Shown: positions 37,750 to 48,976, counted from the first letter of the stretch. The stretch: DNA of 64,000 nucleotides from Paenibacillus stellifer (GCF_000758685.1 NZ_CP009286.1:3998501-4062500), one strand, 5' to 3'. Numbers and translations: made by a program. The notes: generated from the letters alone by a model not told the origin.

Positions 37750-39147
37750 TTAATCAAAACGGACTCTCAGAGCCTGAAGCGTCTCTTCCAGCTTCATGCC
37801 CCGCGACGCCTTGAACAGCACGATGTCCTTCGCACCTACCGTATTCAGCAGCGCAGCTGTCAGTTCGGTTTTATCCGCATAGGCATGCACCCGGTCCGGA
37901 CCGAAGGAGGCTCTGGCCGCATCGGCCAGATGAAGTGACAACGGGCCGTATGTAAAGACCCGGTCGACCTTGGAGGCATCCAGATAAGAGCCGACTTCGG
38001 CGTGAAAGGCTGCCTCATCGGGCCCAAGCTCAAGCATGTCCCCCAGCACCGCGATTTTGGAGCCTGCACTCTTCATGGATTGAAGGACGTCGATCGCGGC
38101 TTTCATCGAGGTCGGACTGGCGTTGTAGGCATCGTTCAGAAGCGTTAGGCCGGCTTTCGTCTGAATCAGCTCGATCCGCATGCCGGTCAGCTTGAGGCCC
38201 GCCAGGCCTTCCGCCATCTTCTCGCCGGTGACGCCGTAATGCTCGGCGACCGCCATGGCAGCCAGACAGTTGACCACATTATGGCGTCCCGGAAGCGGCA
38301 GCGTGAACACCTGGCCGTCATGACGGCTGGAGGTAAAGGTCGTTCCGCCGGGATGATTCATTATGCCGATCGGGTAATCGTCATTTCCCGCCTCAAGCCC
38401 AAAACGGAAGATCTTCATGCCTTCGGGCGCCTTGAAACCCGGCTCCTGCATGACTTCGGCGATCAAAGGCTCATCGCCGTTGCAGATCAGCAGCCCGCCG
38501 CTGCGCAGCCCTTCTACGATCTCCAGCTTCGCCCGTGCGATTTCCTTCCGGGAACCGAGCTGGAGAAGATGCGATTCGCCGATATTGGTAATGACGGCTG
38601 TATCGGGCCGGCCGATCGACGAGAGCAGCGCAATTTCGCCGCGCGCGCTCATGCCCATCTCCAGCACCGCGATATCGGTATCCTCGGGCATGCTCAGAAT
38701 GGTGAGAGGCAGCCCGATATGATTATTGAAATTGCCCTGCGTCTTGTGAACCTTGAATGTGGTCTCCAGCAGGGCGGTGATCATATCCTTGGTCGTCGTC
38801 TTGCCGTTGCTCCCGGTAACGGCAACGACGCGAGGCGCCGCTTCACTCAAGTAAGCGGCGGCTAGCGCCTGCAGCGCGGCCAGTGTATCGCCGACTACGA
38901 CGGCATTCCCCGCCGGTGCCGGTCCCTTACCGGCCGACCACAGCGTTGCTGCGGCTCCGCTCTCAAGCGCCCCCGCGGCGTAATCATGTCCGTCGAAATG
39001 ATCGCCGGACAATGGCACGAACAGGCAGCCGGGCGTGATCTTCCGGGAATCGGTAACGACTCCCCCGATGCGGGTCTCCGGCGAGCTGCCTGGCGAAAGT
39101 TCGCCGCCGCACATGTCGGCGACGGCCCCCAGTGTTCTTGTAATCAA
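37750..39147 (-). CDS. murF: UDP-MurNAc-tripeptide:D-Ala-D-Ala ligase
   Basis: MurF attaches D-Ala-D-Ala to complete the stem peptide. The ATP loop is AVTGSNGKTTTKDM (109-122). VLEMGMSARGEIALLSSIGRPDTAVITNIGESHL and LLNDAYNASPTSMKAAID are MurF-type motifs. The start is TTG, and its last base overlaps the murE stop (TTGA), so translation is coupled. The 465-residue length is usual. Confidence 0.96.
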   Translation of the reverse strand: MITRTLGAVADMCGGELSPGSSPETRIGGVVTDSRKITPGCLFVPLSGDHFDGHDYAAGALESGAAATLWSAGKGPAPAGNAVVVGDTLAALQALAAAYLSEAAPRVVAVTGSNGKTTTKDMITALLETTFKVHKTQGNFNNHIGLPLTILSMPEDTDIAVLEMGMSARGEIALLSSIGRPDTAVITNIGESHLLQLGSRKEIARAKLEIVEGLRSGGLLICNGDEPLIAEVMQEPGFKAPEGMKIFRFGLEAGNDDYPIGIMNHPGGTTFTSSRHDGQVFTLPLPGRHNVVNCLAAMAVAEHYGVTGEKMAEGLAGLKLTGMRIELIQTKAGLTLLNDAYNASPTSMKAAIDVLQSMKSAGSKIAVLGDMLELGPDEAAFHAEVGSYLDASKVDRVFTYGPLSLHLADAARASFGPDRVHAYADKTELTAALLNTVGAKDIVLFKASRGMKLEETLQALRVRFD

Positions 39148-40637
39148 TGGCTTCTACCCCTTATGGCTTCTTTGGCGACAATGCGGTCGTCGAAATCGAG
39201 AACGGCGCCGCCGATTAGCTGGTAGGTCTCATGACCTTTCCCCGCAATCAATACTACATCTCCGGGGCTTGCCATATCAACAGCTTTCCCAATCGCTTCG
39301 CGCCGGTCCACGATCAGCTCATACCGTCCGCGCTCCACGCCGTCCTCGATCAGTCCCGCCTCGATGTCCTTCAAAATGGCGTCCGGATTCTCGGTACGCG
39401 GGTTATCGGAGGTAACCAGCACATGGTCGCTGTATTTGGCCGCGATCTTGCCCATCAGCGGGCGCTTCGTCTTGTCACGGTCCCCGCCGCAGCCGAAGAC
39501 GGTCAGCACCTTGCCTTCAGCGAATTCGTTCACCGTCTTGAGTACGTTCTCGAGTCCGTCAGGCGTATGCGCGTAATCCACGACCACTGTGTACGGCTGG
39601 CCTTCCTCCACCGCCTCCACGCGTCCGCTGACACCGGGGACGGATTCCAGGCTGCGTTTGATGTCTTCCAGCGAAATATCCTCTAGCAGGCATGCCGTAA
39701 CAGCGGCCAGCGCATTGTAGACATTGAACTTGCCGACCATTTTCAAGGAAATATCAGCTGAACCCCTAAAGGTATCCACATGGAAGGAGGTGCCTTTGCC
39801 GGTTATGGAAATCTGTGAGGCACGCACGTCCGCTTCGCTGTCGATGCCGTAGGTGATCGTCTCTGCCGCAGTCTGTGCCGCGAAATAGACGCTCGCTTCA
39901 TCGTCAGCATTCAGCACGGCGTATTTGCGCTCTTCCTTACGGGGAGAGAGGGCATTGCCGAGTCTGGAGAAGAACAGCCCCTTGGCGGCGCGGTACTCCT
40001 CCATCGTATGATGGTAATCGAGATGATCCTGGGTCAAATTGGTAAAAATTGCGGTCCGGAAATCGGTCCCCTTCACGCGGCCCTGCTCCAATGCGTGCGA
40101 AGACACCTCCATCACACAGCTTTCGACTCCCTGAGTGACCATATCATGCAGATGACGCTGAAGCTCCAGCGATTCCGGCGTCGTCCGGGGCATTGGATAG
40201 CTAACCCCGCCGTAGCGCATTTGAATCGTTCCGATCAATCCCGTCTTGACCCCATGGTCTTCCAGAATACGCTCGATCAAATACGTGGTCGTCGTCTTGC
40301 CGTTCGTTCCGGTGACGCCGATCATCTTCATCCGGCTGCTCGGCGAGCTGAAGAACACATTCGAGAGCAGCGCCATGGCGAAGCGGCTGTCGCCTACCAC
40401 GATCTGCGGCAGCTCCAGATCCAGCCGGCGCTCGACCACAAGCGCCGCCGCACCGGCCGCAGCCGCCTGCGGCGCATAATCATGCCCGTCAACGGTAAAG
40501 CCCGGCAGGCAGATGAACAGGTCGCCCGGCTTCACCTTCCGGGAATCGACCTGCAGATCGGTAATTTCTGTGCCGCTGTCACCGTACAGGCGCGCGGCGG
40601 CCAGACAGGAAGAGAGTTCCTCAAGTTTCATCTTCAA
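39144..40637 (-). CDS. murE: UDP-MurNAc-L-Ala-D-Glu:meso-diaminopimelate ligase
   Basis: MurE adds the third residue of the stem peptide. The 497-residue protein has the ATP loop GVTGTNGKTTTTYLIE (107-122), TNLTQDHLDYHHTMEEYRAAKGLFF and VVDYAHTPDGLENVL. The motif SDNPRTENP (about 411-419) is the meso-DAP specificity motif (DNPR), so the wall is predicted to be A1-gamma type. Start is ATG. It stands between spoVD and murF. Confidence 0.97.
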   Translation of the reverse strand: MKMKLEELSSCLAAARLYGDSGTEITDLQVDSRKVKPGDLFICLPGFTVDGHDYAPQAAAAGAAALVVERRLDLELPQIVVGDSRFAMALLSNVFFSSPSSRMKMIGVTGTNGKTTTTYLIERILEDHGVKTGLIGTIQMRYGGVSYPMPRTTPESLELQRHLHDMVTQGVESCVMEVSSHALEQGRVKGTDFRTAIFTNLTQDHLDYHHTMEEYRAAKGLFFSRLGNALSPRKEERKYAVLNADDEASVYFAAQTAAETITYGIDSEADVRASQISITGKGTSFHVDTFRGSADISLKMVGKFNVYNALAAVTACLLEDISLEDIKRSLESVPGVSGRVEAVEEGQPYTVVVDYAHTPDGLENVLKTVNEFAEGKVLTVFGCGGDRDKTKRPLMGKIAAKYSDHVLVTSDNPRTENPDAILKDIEAGLIEDGVERGRYELIVDRREAIGKAVDMASPGDVVLIAGKGHETYQLIGGAVLDFDDRIVAKEAIRGRSH

Positions 40638-40704
40638 TCCCTCGCTCTACTGATTTCAAATCAGATATCGTCTTTACTCATTCTGTCACATGGTCTTTCT
40701 ATCA

Positions 40705-42630
40705 TTATGGACTTGATGATCCCATATAAATCCGGATTGTTGAACCTCGCTCCAGCCGTGCTCCCGCTTTGGGTGCCTGGTTGATTACCGTATCGCCGGT
40801 TCCGGAACGGACCAGATTAAAGTTCATGTTCATATCCTCGTAAATATCCTGAACGGACGCCCCTACGAGATCCGGCACGGTGTCGATCGGCGTCTCGCCG
40901 TACTTATACACCTTGGAGAGCTGATCGGTCCGCTGCGGCACTTTCATATAATGCAGCGAATCCTCCAGAATGTTCTGCACGATCGGCGCGGCGACGACGC
41001 CGCCGAACTGGATGCCCTTCGGGTTATCGACGGCGGTGTACACAACGATCTGGGGATCATCTGCCGGCGCGAAGCCGACGAAGGACACGATATGCTCCGA
41101 TGCAGAGTACCGGCCGTTCACGACCTTCTGCGCGGTACCGGTCTTGCCACCGACCCGGTAGCCGTCGATAAAGGCCGGACGGCCCGTACCTTTGGCAACG
41201 ACGCTCTCCAGCGCTTCGCGCACCTTCTTGGAGGTGTCTTCGGAGATGACCTGCCGCACAAGCTCCGGCTTGACCTCCGACACCGTAGCTCCGGTGTCCG
41301 GGTTGATCCACGCCTTGGCGACATGCGGCTTATAGAGCTTGCCTCCGTTAATGGCAGCCGACACCGCTGCAATCTGCTGGATCGGCGTCACCGAGACGCC
41401 TTGGCCGAAAGCGGTCGTCGCCAGCTCTACAGGACCGACCTTGGACGGTTTGAACAGGATGCCGTTCTCTTCGCCGTTCAGGTCGATCCCCGTTTTACTG
41501 CCGAAGCCGAAGTTGCGGATGTACTGGAACAGCGTATCCTTACCGAGCCGCTGGCCCAGTACGACAAAGCCGGGATTGCAGGAATTCTCCACAACCTGCA
41601 GGAATGTCTCGCTGCCGTGGCCGCCTTTCTTCCAGCAGCGCAGCCTCGCTCCGCCAACCTCGATGTAGCCCGGATCGAAGAAGCGGTCGTTCTGCAGATC
41701 CACCTTGTTCTCGTTGAGCGCGGCGGCCAACGTAATTATCTTGAAGGTCGAACCGGGCTCGTACGTCATCCAGATCGGCAGATTCCGGTTATATACCGAA
41801 GAATCGTATTCCTTGTACTGTCCCGGCTCATAGCCCGGACGGCTGGCCATCGCCAGAATCTCCCCGTTCTTCGGGTTCATCGCAATCGCCCAGCTGGCGT
41901 TGGCCTGATATTTCACCATAGCCTGGTCGAGCTCGCGCTCCATGATCGATTGAATCTGCTTGTCGATCGTCAGCTCCAGATTCAGGCCGTCCTGCGGCTC
42001 CGCATATTTCTCCGAAGAACCGGGCATCAGCCCGCCGCCGGCATCGGATAGATACGAGATATTCCCGCCAATCCCTTTCAGCAGCTTGTCGTAGACGGTC
42101 TCGATCCCGGTTATTCCCTGGTTGTCGATCCCCGTGAATCCCAAAATATGTGCGGCAAGATCCCCATAGGGATAGAACCGCTTGCTGTCTTCGGCAACAA
42201 CGATGCCCGGCAGCTGCAAATCACGAATGCTTCCGGCAAGCTCCATCGTAATTTTGCGTCCGCCGGGCTGCAGTCTCACCGTGGATTCTCTCTTGGATAA
42301 CAGGGTCGCCAGCTTCTCCTGCGTCATTCCGAGCAGGGGGGCCAGCTTCTCCGCCGTCCCTTCCTTGTCCTTGACCTGGACCGGGATGGCATAAATGGTG
42401 GGCGAGCTGACATTGTAGGCAAGCTTCGTCCCGTTCCGGTCCAGAACCTCGCCCCGCTTCGCCGTGAACGGGATGTTCCGGCGCCATGAATCCTCCGCCC
42501 TTGCAGTCAACTTTTCGCCTTCGGCCAGCTGAACGTAAGCCAGGCGCAGAGCCAGGGCCACGAACAGCACGGCAAGCCCGATCAGCGTCCACAGCATGCG
42601 CCGCCGCGACAAGATTTTCGACACTCTCAT
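40705..42630 (-). CDS. spoVD: Class B penicillin-binding protein SpoVD (sporulation)
   Basis: SpoVD is a transpeptidase of spore cortex synthesis and partners with SpoVE. The 641-residue product has one N-terminal membrane segment (about 11-30, LWTLIGLAVLFVALALRLAY), a dimerisation domain with RGEVLDRNG, and the transpeptidase motifs Ser294-x-x-Lys (EPGSTFKI), SCN (VENSCNPG) and KTG (VGGKTGTAQ). A single PASTA domain (about 574-640) ends the protein. That domain, and its place between the division PBP and murE, fit SpoVD. Confidence 0.94.
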   Translation of the reverse strand: MRVSKILSRRRMLWTLIGLAVLFVALALRLAYVQLAEGEKLTARAEDSWRRNIPFTAKRGEVLDRNGTKLAYNVSSPTIYAIPVQVKDKEGTAEKLAPLLGMTQEKLATLLSKRESTVRLQPGGRKITMELAGSIRDLQLPGIVVAEDSKRFYPYGDLAAHILGFTGIDNQGITGIETVYDKLLKGIGGNISYLSDAGGGLMPGSSEKYAEPQDGLNLELTIDKQIQSIMERELDQAMVKYQANASWAIAMNPKNGEILAMASRPGYEPGQYKEYDSSVYNRNLPIWMTYEPGSTFKIITLAAALNENKVDLQNDRFFDPGYIEVGGARLRCWKKGGHGSETFLQVVENSCNPGFVVLGQRLGKDTLFQYIRNFGFGSKTGIDLNGEENGILFKPSKVGPVELATTAFGQGVSVTPIQQIAAVSAAINGGKLYKPHVAKAWINPDTGATVSEVKPELVRQVISEDTSKKVREALESVVAKGTGRPAFIDGYRVGGKTGTAQKVVNGRYSASEHIVSFVGFAPADDPQIVVYTAVDNPKGIQFGGVVAAPIVQNILEDSLHYMKVPQRTDQLSKVYKYGETPIDTVPDLVGASVQDIYEDMNMNFNLVRSGTGDTVINQAPKAGARLERGSTIRIYMGSSSP

Positions 42631-42737
42631 ACGTCAACCCCGCTTTCCCGCAAATAGACATGGCTTCCTGAATAGACGTCTTCAGGCGTTTATCCTTGTC
42701 TCCATGCTATTCGGGACAAACCGAGGTTAGAACAAGC

Positions 42738-45074
42738 CTAGTTCGTTGTCGTAACGGGAGCGCTGGCGGCCTCCCTATCGACTGAGCTGTCTCCGGAAGC
42801 CGGACCGGCGGCAGCACCATCATCTGACGCAGATGACCCATTATCCGCAGCGCCTGCGCTTCTCTTGCCCTCACCGCCGCTTGCCTCGGCATCATCTCCC
42901 GAAGCCTCAGCACCGTCTTTCTGTTCGTTAGGCTTCAGTGTAAGAGTTACCTCCGCCTTGCCGTTCTTCTGGGCAACGGACTGCTCGGTTACGTAACCTT
43001 CGCCGCTCACCTGAATCCCGACCTTAAGCAAGCTCAGAATCTCCAGAGCATCGCGGAGCGATGCACCCTTCAAGTCCGGAATCGAAGGGTTGCCAGTCTG
43101 CTCACTGAGCAAATACACCTTCTGGCCCGTCGCAAGCGCCGTGCCGGCAACCGGATACTGGCTGATCACCTTATCGCCGTTGCCGACGGTCTCGAAATCG
43201 TAGCCTTGATTCAGCAACAACTGTCTGGCCGATTTCATCGTCTGGCCGGTCAGATCCGGAGCTTTGCGCGCTACGGCCGCTTCCGTCTGAGTCTTGGTCT
43301 TCTTATCCTGATCGGTGTATGTCTTGGGAACGCCCATGTATTCCAGCGACTGGGACACGATCTTCTTGAAGATCGGCGCCGCAACGGCGCCGCCGCCGCC
43401 TTCCGTCTTCGGATCGTCGACAATAACGATGACGGCGATCTTCGGATCGTTAACCGGCGCGTAACCGATGAATGACACCACATTCTTCGTGTAGTCATAC
43501 CCGCCCTTCCCGTCAGGCTTGATCGTCGTACCGGTCTTGCCGGCTACCCGATAGCCTTCAATATACGCATGGCGTCCGGTTCCGATATCCTGGTCGGCTA
43601 CAACCTGCTCCAGATAGAGTCCAGTCTGCCTGGCGCTCTCCTCGGTGAGAACCTGCCGCACCACCTCGGGCTTCGTAGTGGTCGCCTTGCCGGTATTGGG
43701 ATCGTCGATTTCCTTGACGATATACGGCTTCATCAGCTTCCCGCCGTTGGCAATAGCCGATACCGCAGCAAGCTGCTGGATCGGTGTGACCTGTACCTTA
43801 CCGTGACCGTATGCCAGAGTCGCATATTCCACATTGTATTGAGGAGAGAGAACGCCTTTGGCCTCGCCGGGGAGGTCGATGCCAGTCTTGGTATCGAAGC
43901 CAAAGTTCCTAATATATTGGACCAGACGGTCTCTGCCCAGCATCTCATAACCCAGCTTGACAAAGGCTACGTTGGAGGAACGCTTGACGCCTTCCAGATA
44001 GCTGATCGTTCCCCAACCGGAACGGTTGATGTCGTGCAGCGGTTTGCTGTAGCCTTTGATCCGGATGGAGCCAGACTGGAACGTTGCGTTCGGATTGAAC
44101 AGCTTCTCCTGAACAGTCCCGGCCAAAGTTACGATTTTGAAGGTCGAGCCCGGCTCGTAAATCGATTTGACCGCGTGATTATAGAAATCGCCCTGATCCT
44201 GCGTCGCCCAGTACTCATTGGGATTAAAGGTTGGCAGGTTGGCCATGCCCAGAATCTCCATCGTGCTCGGATCGGCAGCAATAACGGTCATACTCTTGGG
44301 ATGATACTCGTCGTATGCTTCCTTCATCGCGTCTTCGATGTAATACTGGATCGTGCTGTCGAGCGTAAGCTTCAGGTTGTCGCCGTTCACCACGGGCTTG
44401 AACGTCTCAGCCGCATTGGGGAGCTTCACGCCGTTCCCGTCACTCTGGTAGTTGAGCGAGCCGTTCGTACCTTTGAGCTGCTCGTCGTAAAAAGCCTCCA
44501 GGCCCGCCACGGCCTTGCCCTCCCGGTCAGTGTAGCCAAGCACATGCGCGGCCAGCGAATTTTTCGGATAATAACGCTTCTGGTCGCTGACATAGCCGAT
44601 CCCCGTCTCGCGGATCTCATGCTCCTTCTGGAGCTTGTCGCGCAGGGCGATCACCTTGTCGACAACGGTCTGATCCACCTTCCAGCCTTCATTACGAACC
44701 TCGCGGCTTTTCCAAAAGTTGCCCTTTTCGTCTTTGGCGTCAACCAGTTTTTCCAGCTCGGATACCGGCTTGTTCAAAATCTCGTGAAGCCCCTGCACGA
44801 CCTCGTCCCGGATGCCCTGCGTATGTATCACTTCCGGATCGACGACGATGGTATAGGCAGGCACGTCGCTTGCAAGAACCGTGCCATTGCGGTCGGTAAT
44901 CTCTCCGCGCTGGGCCTTGATGATCGATGTGTGCGCCCAGGTATCACTGGCTTTCTTTTGCCAGAAATCGCCCTGCAGCACCTGAATCCAGAATACCCTT
45001 CCGACCAGAACAAGAAAAAAGAGGGTAATACATCCCCCTATAAACAGCGATCGAAGCTTTATTCTTTTTACCAT
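42738..45074 (-). CDS. pbpB: Division penicillin-binding protein 2B (FtsI type) with two PASTA domains
   Basis: The septal transpeptidase of the divisome. The 778-residue protein has one membrane segment (about 10-30, LFIGGCITLFFLVLVGRVFWI), RGEITDRNG, and the motifs Ser310-TFK (YEPGSTFKI), a Ser-Ser-Asn form (KRSSNVAF) and KTG (VAGKTGTTI). Two PASTA repeats (about 605-725) and a Ser/Ala/Gly/Asp-rich tail of about 55 residues follow; the tail is low complexity and not typical of B. subtilis PBP2B. ATG at 45074 has GAGG 7 nt upstream. It follows ftsL. Confidence 0.94.
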   Translation of the reverse strand: MVKRIKLRSLFIGGCITLFFLVLVGRVFWIQVLQGDFWQKKASDTWAHTSIIKAQRGEITDRNGTVLASDVPAYTIVVDPEVIHTQGIRDEVVQGLHEILNKPVSELEKLVDAKDEKGNFWKSREVRNEGWKVDQTVVDKVIALRDKLQKEHEIRETGIGYVSDQKRYYPKNSLAAHVLGYTDREGKAVAGLEAFYDEQLKGTNGSLNYQSDGNGVKLPNAAETFKPVVNGDNLKLTLDSTIQYYIEDAMKEAYDEYHPKSMTVIAADPSTMEILGMANLPTFNPNEYWATQDQGDFYNHAVKSIYEPGSTFKIVTLAGTVQEKLFNPNATFQSGSIRIKGYSKPLHDINRSGWGTISYLEGVKRSSNVAFVKLGYEMLGRDRLVQYIRNFGFDTKTGIDLPGEAKGVLSPQYNVEYATLAYGHGKVQVTPIQQLAAVSAIANGGKLMKPYIVKEIDDPNTGKATTTKPEVVRQVLTEESARQTGLYLEQVVADQDIGTGRHAYIEGYRVAGKTGTTIKPDGKGGYDYTKNVVSFIGYAPVNDPKIAVIVIVDDPKTEGGGGAVAAPIFKKIVSQSLEYMGVPKTYTDQDKKTKTQTEAAVARKAPDLTGQTMKSARQLLLNQGYDFETVGNGDKVISQYPVAGTALATGQKVYLLSEQTGNPSIPDLKGASLRDALEILSLLKVGIQVSGEGYVTEQSVAQKNGKAEVTLTLKPNEQKDGAEASGDDAEASGGEGKRSAGAADNGSSASDDGAAAGPASGDSSVDREAASAPVTTTN

Positions 45075-45119
45075 TCGCAAACCTCACTACTTTTTTTCGC
45101 TTGACTGACGGCTCATCGG

Positions 45120-45509
45120 CTACTTGTCATCGGTATAGGACACGTTATGCGGGACGAAGATGGTTTTCTCATCGCTTGGAGACACCCAGCCCCAGGAGCG
45201 CGCCTTGGCGGGCACCTGCTGCTCCAAATCCTGTTTCTGCTTCTGGTAGACTGCGATCTGCTTCTTGTCGGCGGAAATTTTCGAGTCCAGCAACTGCGCC
45301 TGCTTGTTCAAATCATAAATGTGGACGTAACGCCATACCAGGACGGTCCCCACGATGACAAACAGCCCAAGAGTCAGCAGATACAGCAGCTTCTCCTGAA
45401 GCGGAAGCGAGGTGCGCCTTGTGACAACCTTTGTCTTTTCGCGGTAGCGCGGGTTTTGTTTCTGTTCTCTTTGCTGTTCTACTGCCAAATTGCCGCGGGT
45501 ATAGGCCAT
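45120..45509 (-). CDS. ftsL: Cell-division protein FtsL
   Basis: FtsL is a small bitopic divisome protein that forms a complex with DivIC and DivIB. The 129 residues comprise a basic cytoplasmic tail (about 1-37, KTKVVTRRTSLPLQEK), one membrane segment (LLYLLTLGLFVIVGTVLVW, about 41-59) and a periplasm-side coiled coil (YDLNKQAQLLDSKISADKKQIAVYQKQKQDLEQQV, about 65-100). Identification rests on topology and on the position between rsmH and pbpB, because FtsL sequences are poorly conserved. Confidence 0.9.
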   Translation of the reverse strand: MAYTRGNLAVEQQREQKQNPRYREKTKVVTRRTSLPLQEKLLYLLTLGLFVIVGTVLVWRYVHIYDLNKQAQLLDSKISADKKQIAVYQKQKQDLEQQVPAKARSWGWVSPSDEKTIFVPHNVSYTDDK

Positions 45510-45532
45510 CCTTCGACTCTCCTTTTCGTCTT

Positions 45533-46486
45533 TTACAATTTTTCAGCAATGCGCAGCTTGGCTGAACGGGCACGCGGATTGGCATTCAGTTCCTCTTCGC
45601 CTGGCGAGATCGGCTTGCGGTTGACCAGCTTCATCTGTCCTTCGCCGCCGCACACACAGACCGGAAAATCCGGCGGGCAGGTGCATCGGCTGACATAGCT
45701 GTTCAGAATCTGCTTGCAGATCCGGTCCTCCAGCGAATGGAACGTAATGACGGACACGCGGCCTCCCGGGGACAGGCACCGCACAGATGCGTGCAGAGCC
45801 TCTTCAAAAGCGCCCAATTCATCGTTCACGGCGATTCGAAGCCCCTGAAAGCTCCGTTTGGCGGGGTGACCGCCGGTTCGCCGCGTTGCAGCGGGAATTG
45901 CCTCTTTGATAATATCGGCTAGTTCCCCCGTACTATTAATAGGACGCTGTGCCCTTCGCTCAATAATTCTTCCTGCAATCCGTCTGGAGAACTTCTCCTC
46001 GCCGTATTGGAACAGAACGCGGGCGATTTCCTGCTCCGGCCACGAGTTCACAATGTCAGCAGCAGTCAGGGAGGATTCTCTGTCCATCCGCATATCAAGC
46101 GGTGCGTCTTGGTTGTAGCTGAAGCCGCGCTCCGCCTCGTCGAACTGCGGGGAGGACACCCCAAGGTCAAACAGGATGCCGTCAACCTGGGGAAATCCGT
46201 CCTTCTGAGGAACTTCAGGCAGAGACTTGAGCTCTTCCTCAAGGAAGCGGAAATTGCTTCTGACAAGCGTGACCCTGTCCTTGTAAACCGCGAGCTTCTC
46301 CCTGGCGTTATCCAGCGCCCAATCGTCCTGATCGAATGCGATCAGCCGGCCCTTGTGCCCCAGCCGTGAAGCGATCAGGGAGCTGTGGCCCGCTCCGCCA
46401 AGCGTGCAGTCCACATAAATGCCATCCTCCCTGATGTTAAGTCCTTCTGTCGCCTCTTCCTTCAGAACCGTGATGTGGTGAAACAA
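45533..46486 (-). CDS. rsmH: 16S rRNA (cytosine-1402-N4)-methyltransferase
   Basis: RsmH (MraW) methylates N4 of C1402 in 16S rRNA using SAM. The 317-residue protein begins [17 protein letters not shown], with the SAM loop [20 protein letters not shown] (about 24-43), [22 protein letters not shown] and [22 protein letters not shown]. The start is TTG preceded by GGAGGG 7 nt upstream. It is separated from mraZ by 34 nt and belongs to the dcw cluster. Confidence 0.97.
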   Translation of the reverse strand: MFHHITVLKEEATEGLNIREDGIYVDCTLGGAGHSSLIASRLGHKGRLIAFDQDDWALDNAREKLAVYKDRVTLVRSNFRFLEEELKSLPEVPQKDGFPQVDGILFDLGVSSPQFDEAERGFSYNQDAPLDMRMDRESSLTAADIVNSWPEQEIARVLFQYGEEKFSRRIAGRIIERRAQRPINSTGELADIIKEAIPAATRRTGGHPAKRSFQGLRIAVNDELGAFEEALHASVRCLSPGGRVSVITFHSLEDRICKQILNSYVSRCTCPPDFPVCVCGGEGQMKLVNRKPISPGEEELNANPRARSAKLRIAEKL

Positions 46487-46520
46487 ACTTCATCCCTCCA
46501 GGGCAGTAATCGTTATTAGG

Positions 46521-46958
46521 CTATAATTCAAAGTTGAAATCCACCAGCTTCTCGGCAATCACGTTAAAAGACGCCTCCGACTGCCCGAAGTACTGCTCCC
46601 AAAGCTCCTTGTTCCAGATTTCCACCCGGTTCGAAACGCCAAGAATGACACAGTCCTTATCAAGTTTTGCATACTCTCGCAAATTGGCGGGCAGGGTAAC
46701 CCGTCCCTGCTTGTCCCACTGGCATTCGGTCGCTCCTGAGAAAAAGAAGCGGCTGAACGCACGGGCGTCGGACTTCATCAGCGGCAGACTTTTCAGCTTT
46801 TGTTCCATGATTGCCCATTCTTCCATGGGATAAACGAACAGACAGGAATCAAGACCCCGGGTTGCCACGAAGGACGTGCCGAGCAGTTCACGAAATTTGG
46901 CCGGAATAATGATCCGTCCCTTATCGTCAACACTATGCTGGTATTCCCCCATAAACAT
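46521..46958 (-). CDS. mraZ: Transcriptional regulator MraZ
   Basis: MraZ is a ring-forming AbrB-fold DNA-binding protein that represses its own dcw operon. The 145 residues contain two SpoVT-AbrB-like halves: [27 protein letters not shown] (1-27) and [26 protein letters not shown] (about 76-101), each with a DxxGR motif. The predicted binding sites lie immediately upstream. It is the first gene of the dcw cluster. Confidence 0.96.
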   Translation of the reverse strand: MFMGEYQHSVDDKGRIIIPAKFRELLGTSFVATRGLDSCLFVYPMEEWAIMEQKLKSLPLMKSDARAFSRFFFSGATECQWDKQGRVTLPANLREYAKLDKDCVILGVSNRVEIWNKELWEQYFGQSEASFNVIAEKLVDFNFEL

Positions 46959-46985
46959 AGGCTGCCCACTCCCTAATTCCCTCTG

Positions 46986-47025
46986 ATCTCCACTTTACCC
47001 CACTTTTCACCACTTAAGCATAATA
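46986..47025 (-). promoter_or_regulatory. MraZ operator: three 10-bp AAGTGG repeats beside the mraZ promoter
   Basis: On the minus strand AAGTGGTGAA, AAGTGGGGTA and AAGTGGAGAT follow each other at exactly 10 bp (47006-47015, 46996-47005, 46986-46995). This matches the repeated GTGG boxes spaced by one helical turn that MraZ is known to bind. A -10-like TATTAT (complement of 47020-47025) sits just upstream, so bound MraZ would cover the transcription start. No good -35 is visible. Confidence 0.7.
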
Positions 47026-47640
47026 GATTCGTCGGTAAAAATCAAAAACCTTTTTCCGGTTTTAGGAAAATTCTTCCTGAAAGGATTCACTCCCCATTGT
47101 CCTCATACGCTGCGAAATCCGCATAACAAGCGTAGTTTCGGACAGTCCAACGCCTCTTCGAGGAGCTATTTCTACGTGCGAACGGCGGTTGAGCTGGGAA
47201 GCATTACCACCCATTTCAGCTGTGTACGTTTCAGATGGGTAACGTTTCAGTTGGGCAACGATTCAGTTGAGTAACGATTCAGTTGAGTAACGATATCCTC
47301 GTGTGATCTTCCAACCGCAGTGCATTTACTTTCCGGTGCTTGGCGAGGCGTAACGGACAAGACGACGCGGTGCGTGTGCCGGTGTATACGTTTGAATGCA
47401 GAGGGTCAGATACATTGTCCCGACACGTCTCGACCGTACGCAAATGGTGACGAAACCTGGCTCTCGGCTCTTCCATAAAATGACGGCGTCAGCTTCAATG
47501 CAGTTTCTCTTTCGCACGGGATGAGCGCATATTCCTGGGACTCCCAATTTTTCCTTCCATTATAATTAGGATAAGATTGGGTGTTGAAACCGCAGCGACC
47601 ATCGGGCACGAAACTTGTAATTTCTTATATTTGGACAAAA
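47026..47640. other. Long intergenic region between mraZ and ahcY
   Basis: About 615 bp without a supportable gene. It holds a 16-bp tandem array near 47212-47291 (listed separately) and the ahcY terminator at its right end. Short open frames on the minus strand near 47279-47609 overlap each other in different frames and lack ribosome binding sites. Confidence 0.6.
47212..47291. repeat. 16-bp tandem repeat array upstream of mraZ
   Basis: Five head-to-tail 16-bp units (47212, 47228, 47244, 47260, 47276), consensus GwTTCAGwTGrGTAAC. The last two are identical; the first is the most diverged. The array ends in GATATCC. It lies about 250-330 bp upstream of mraZ and 410-490 bp beyond the ahcY stop. 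Confidence 0.85.
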
Positions 47641-47675
47641 AAAGTTCCCGCTTCCTGCAAGGAGCGGGAACTTTT
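47637..47675 (-). terminator. Terminator after ahcY
   Basis: The stem AAAGTTCCCGCT/AGCGGGAACTTT (about 47641-47652 with 47662-47673) is followed on the minus strand by T7. It closes the ahcY transcript 30 nt after its stop codon. Confidence 0.9.
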
Positions 47676-47704
47676 TGACTGATTGTCTTGCGGCCATCAT
47701 TACA

Positions 47705-48976
<1,272 letters not shown>

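Noticed and set aside
47212..47291. CRISPR-like array
   Set aside because: The 16-bp units abut without spacers, and no cas genes are present.
47279..47609. Three overlapping minus-strand open frames of 65-73 codons
   Set aside because: They lie in different frames over the same stretch, run into the tandem array and have no supporting ribosome site.
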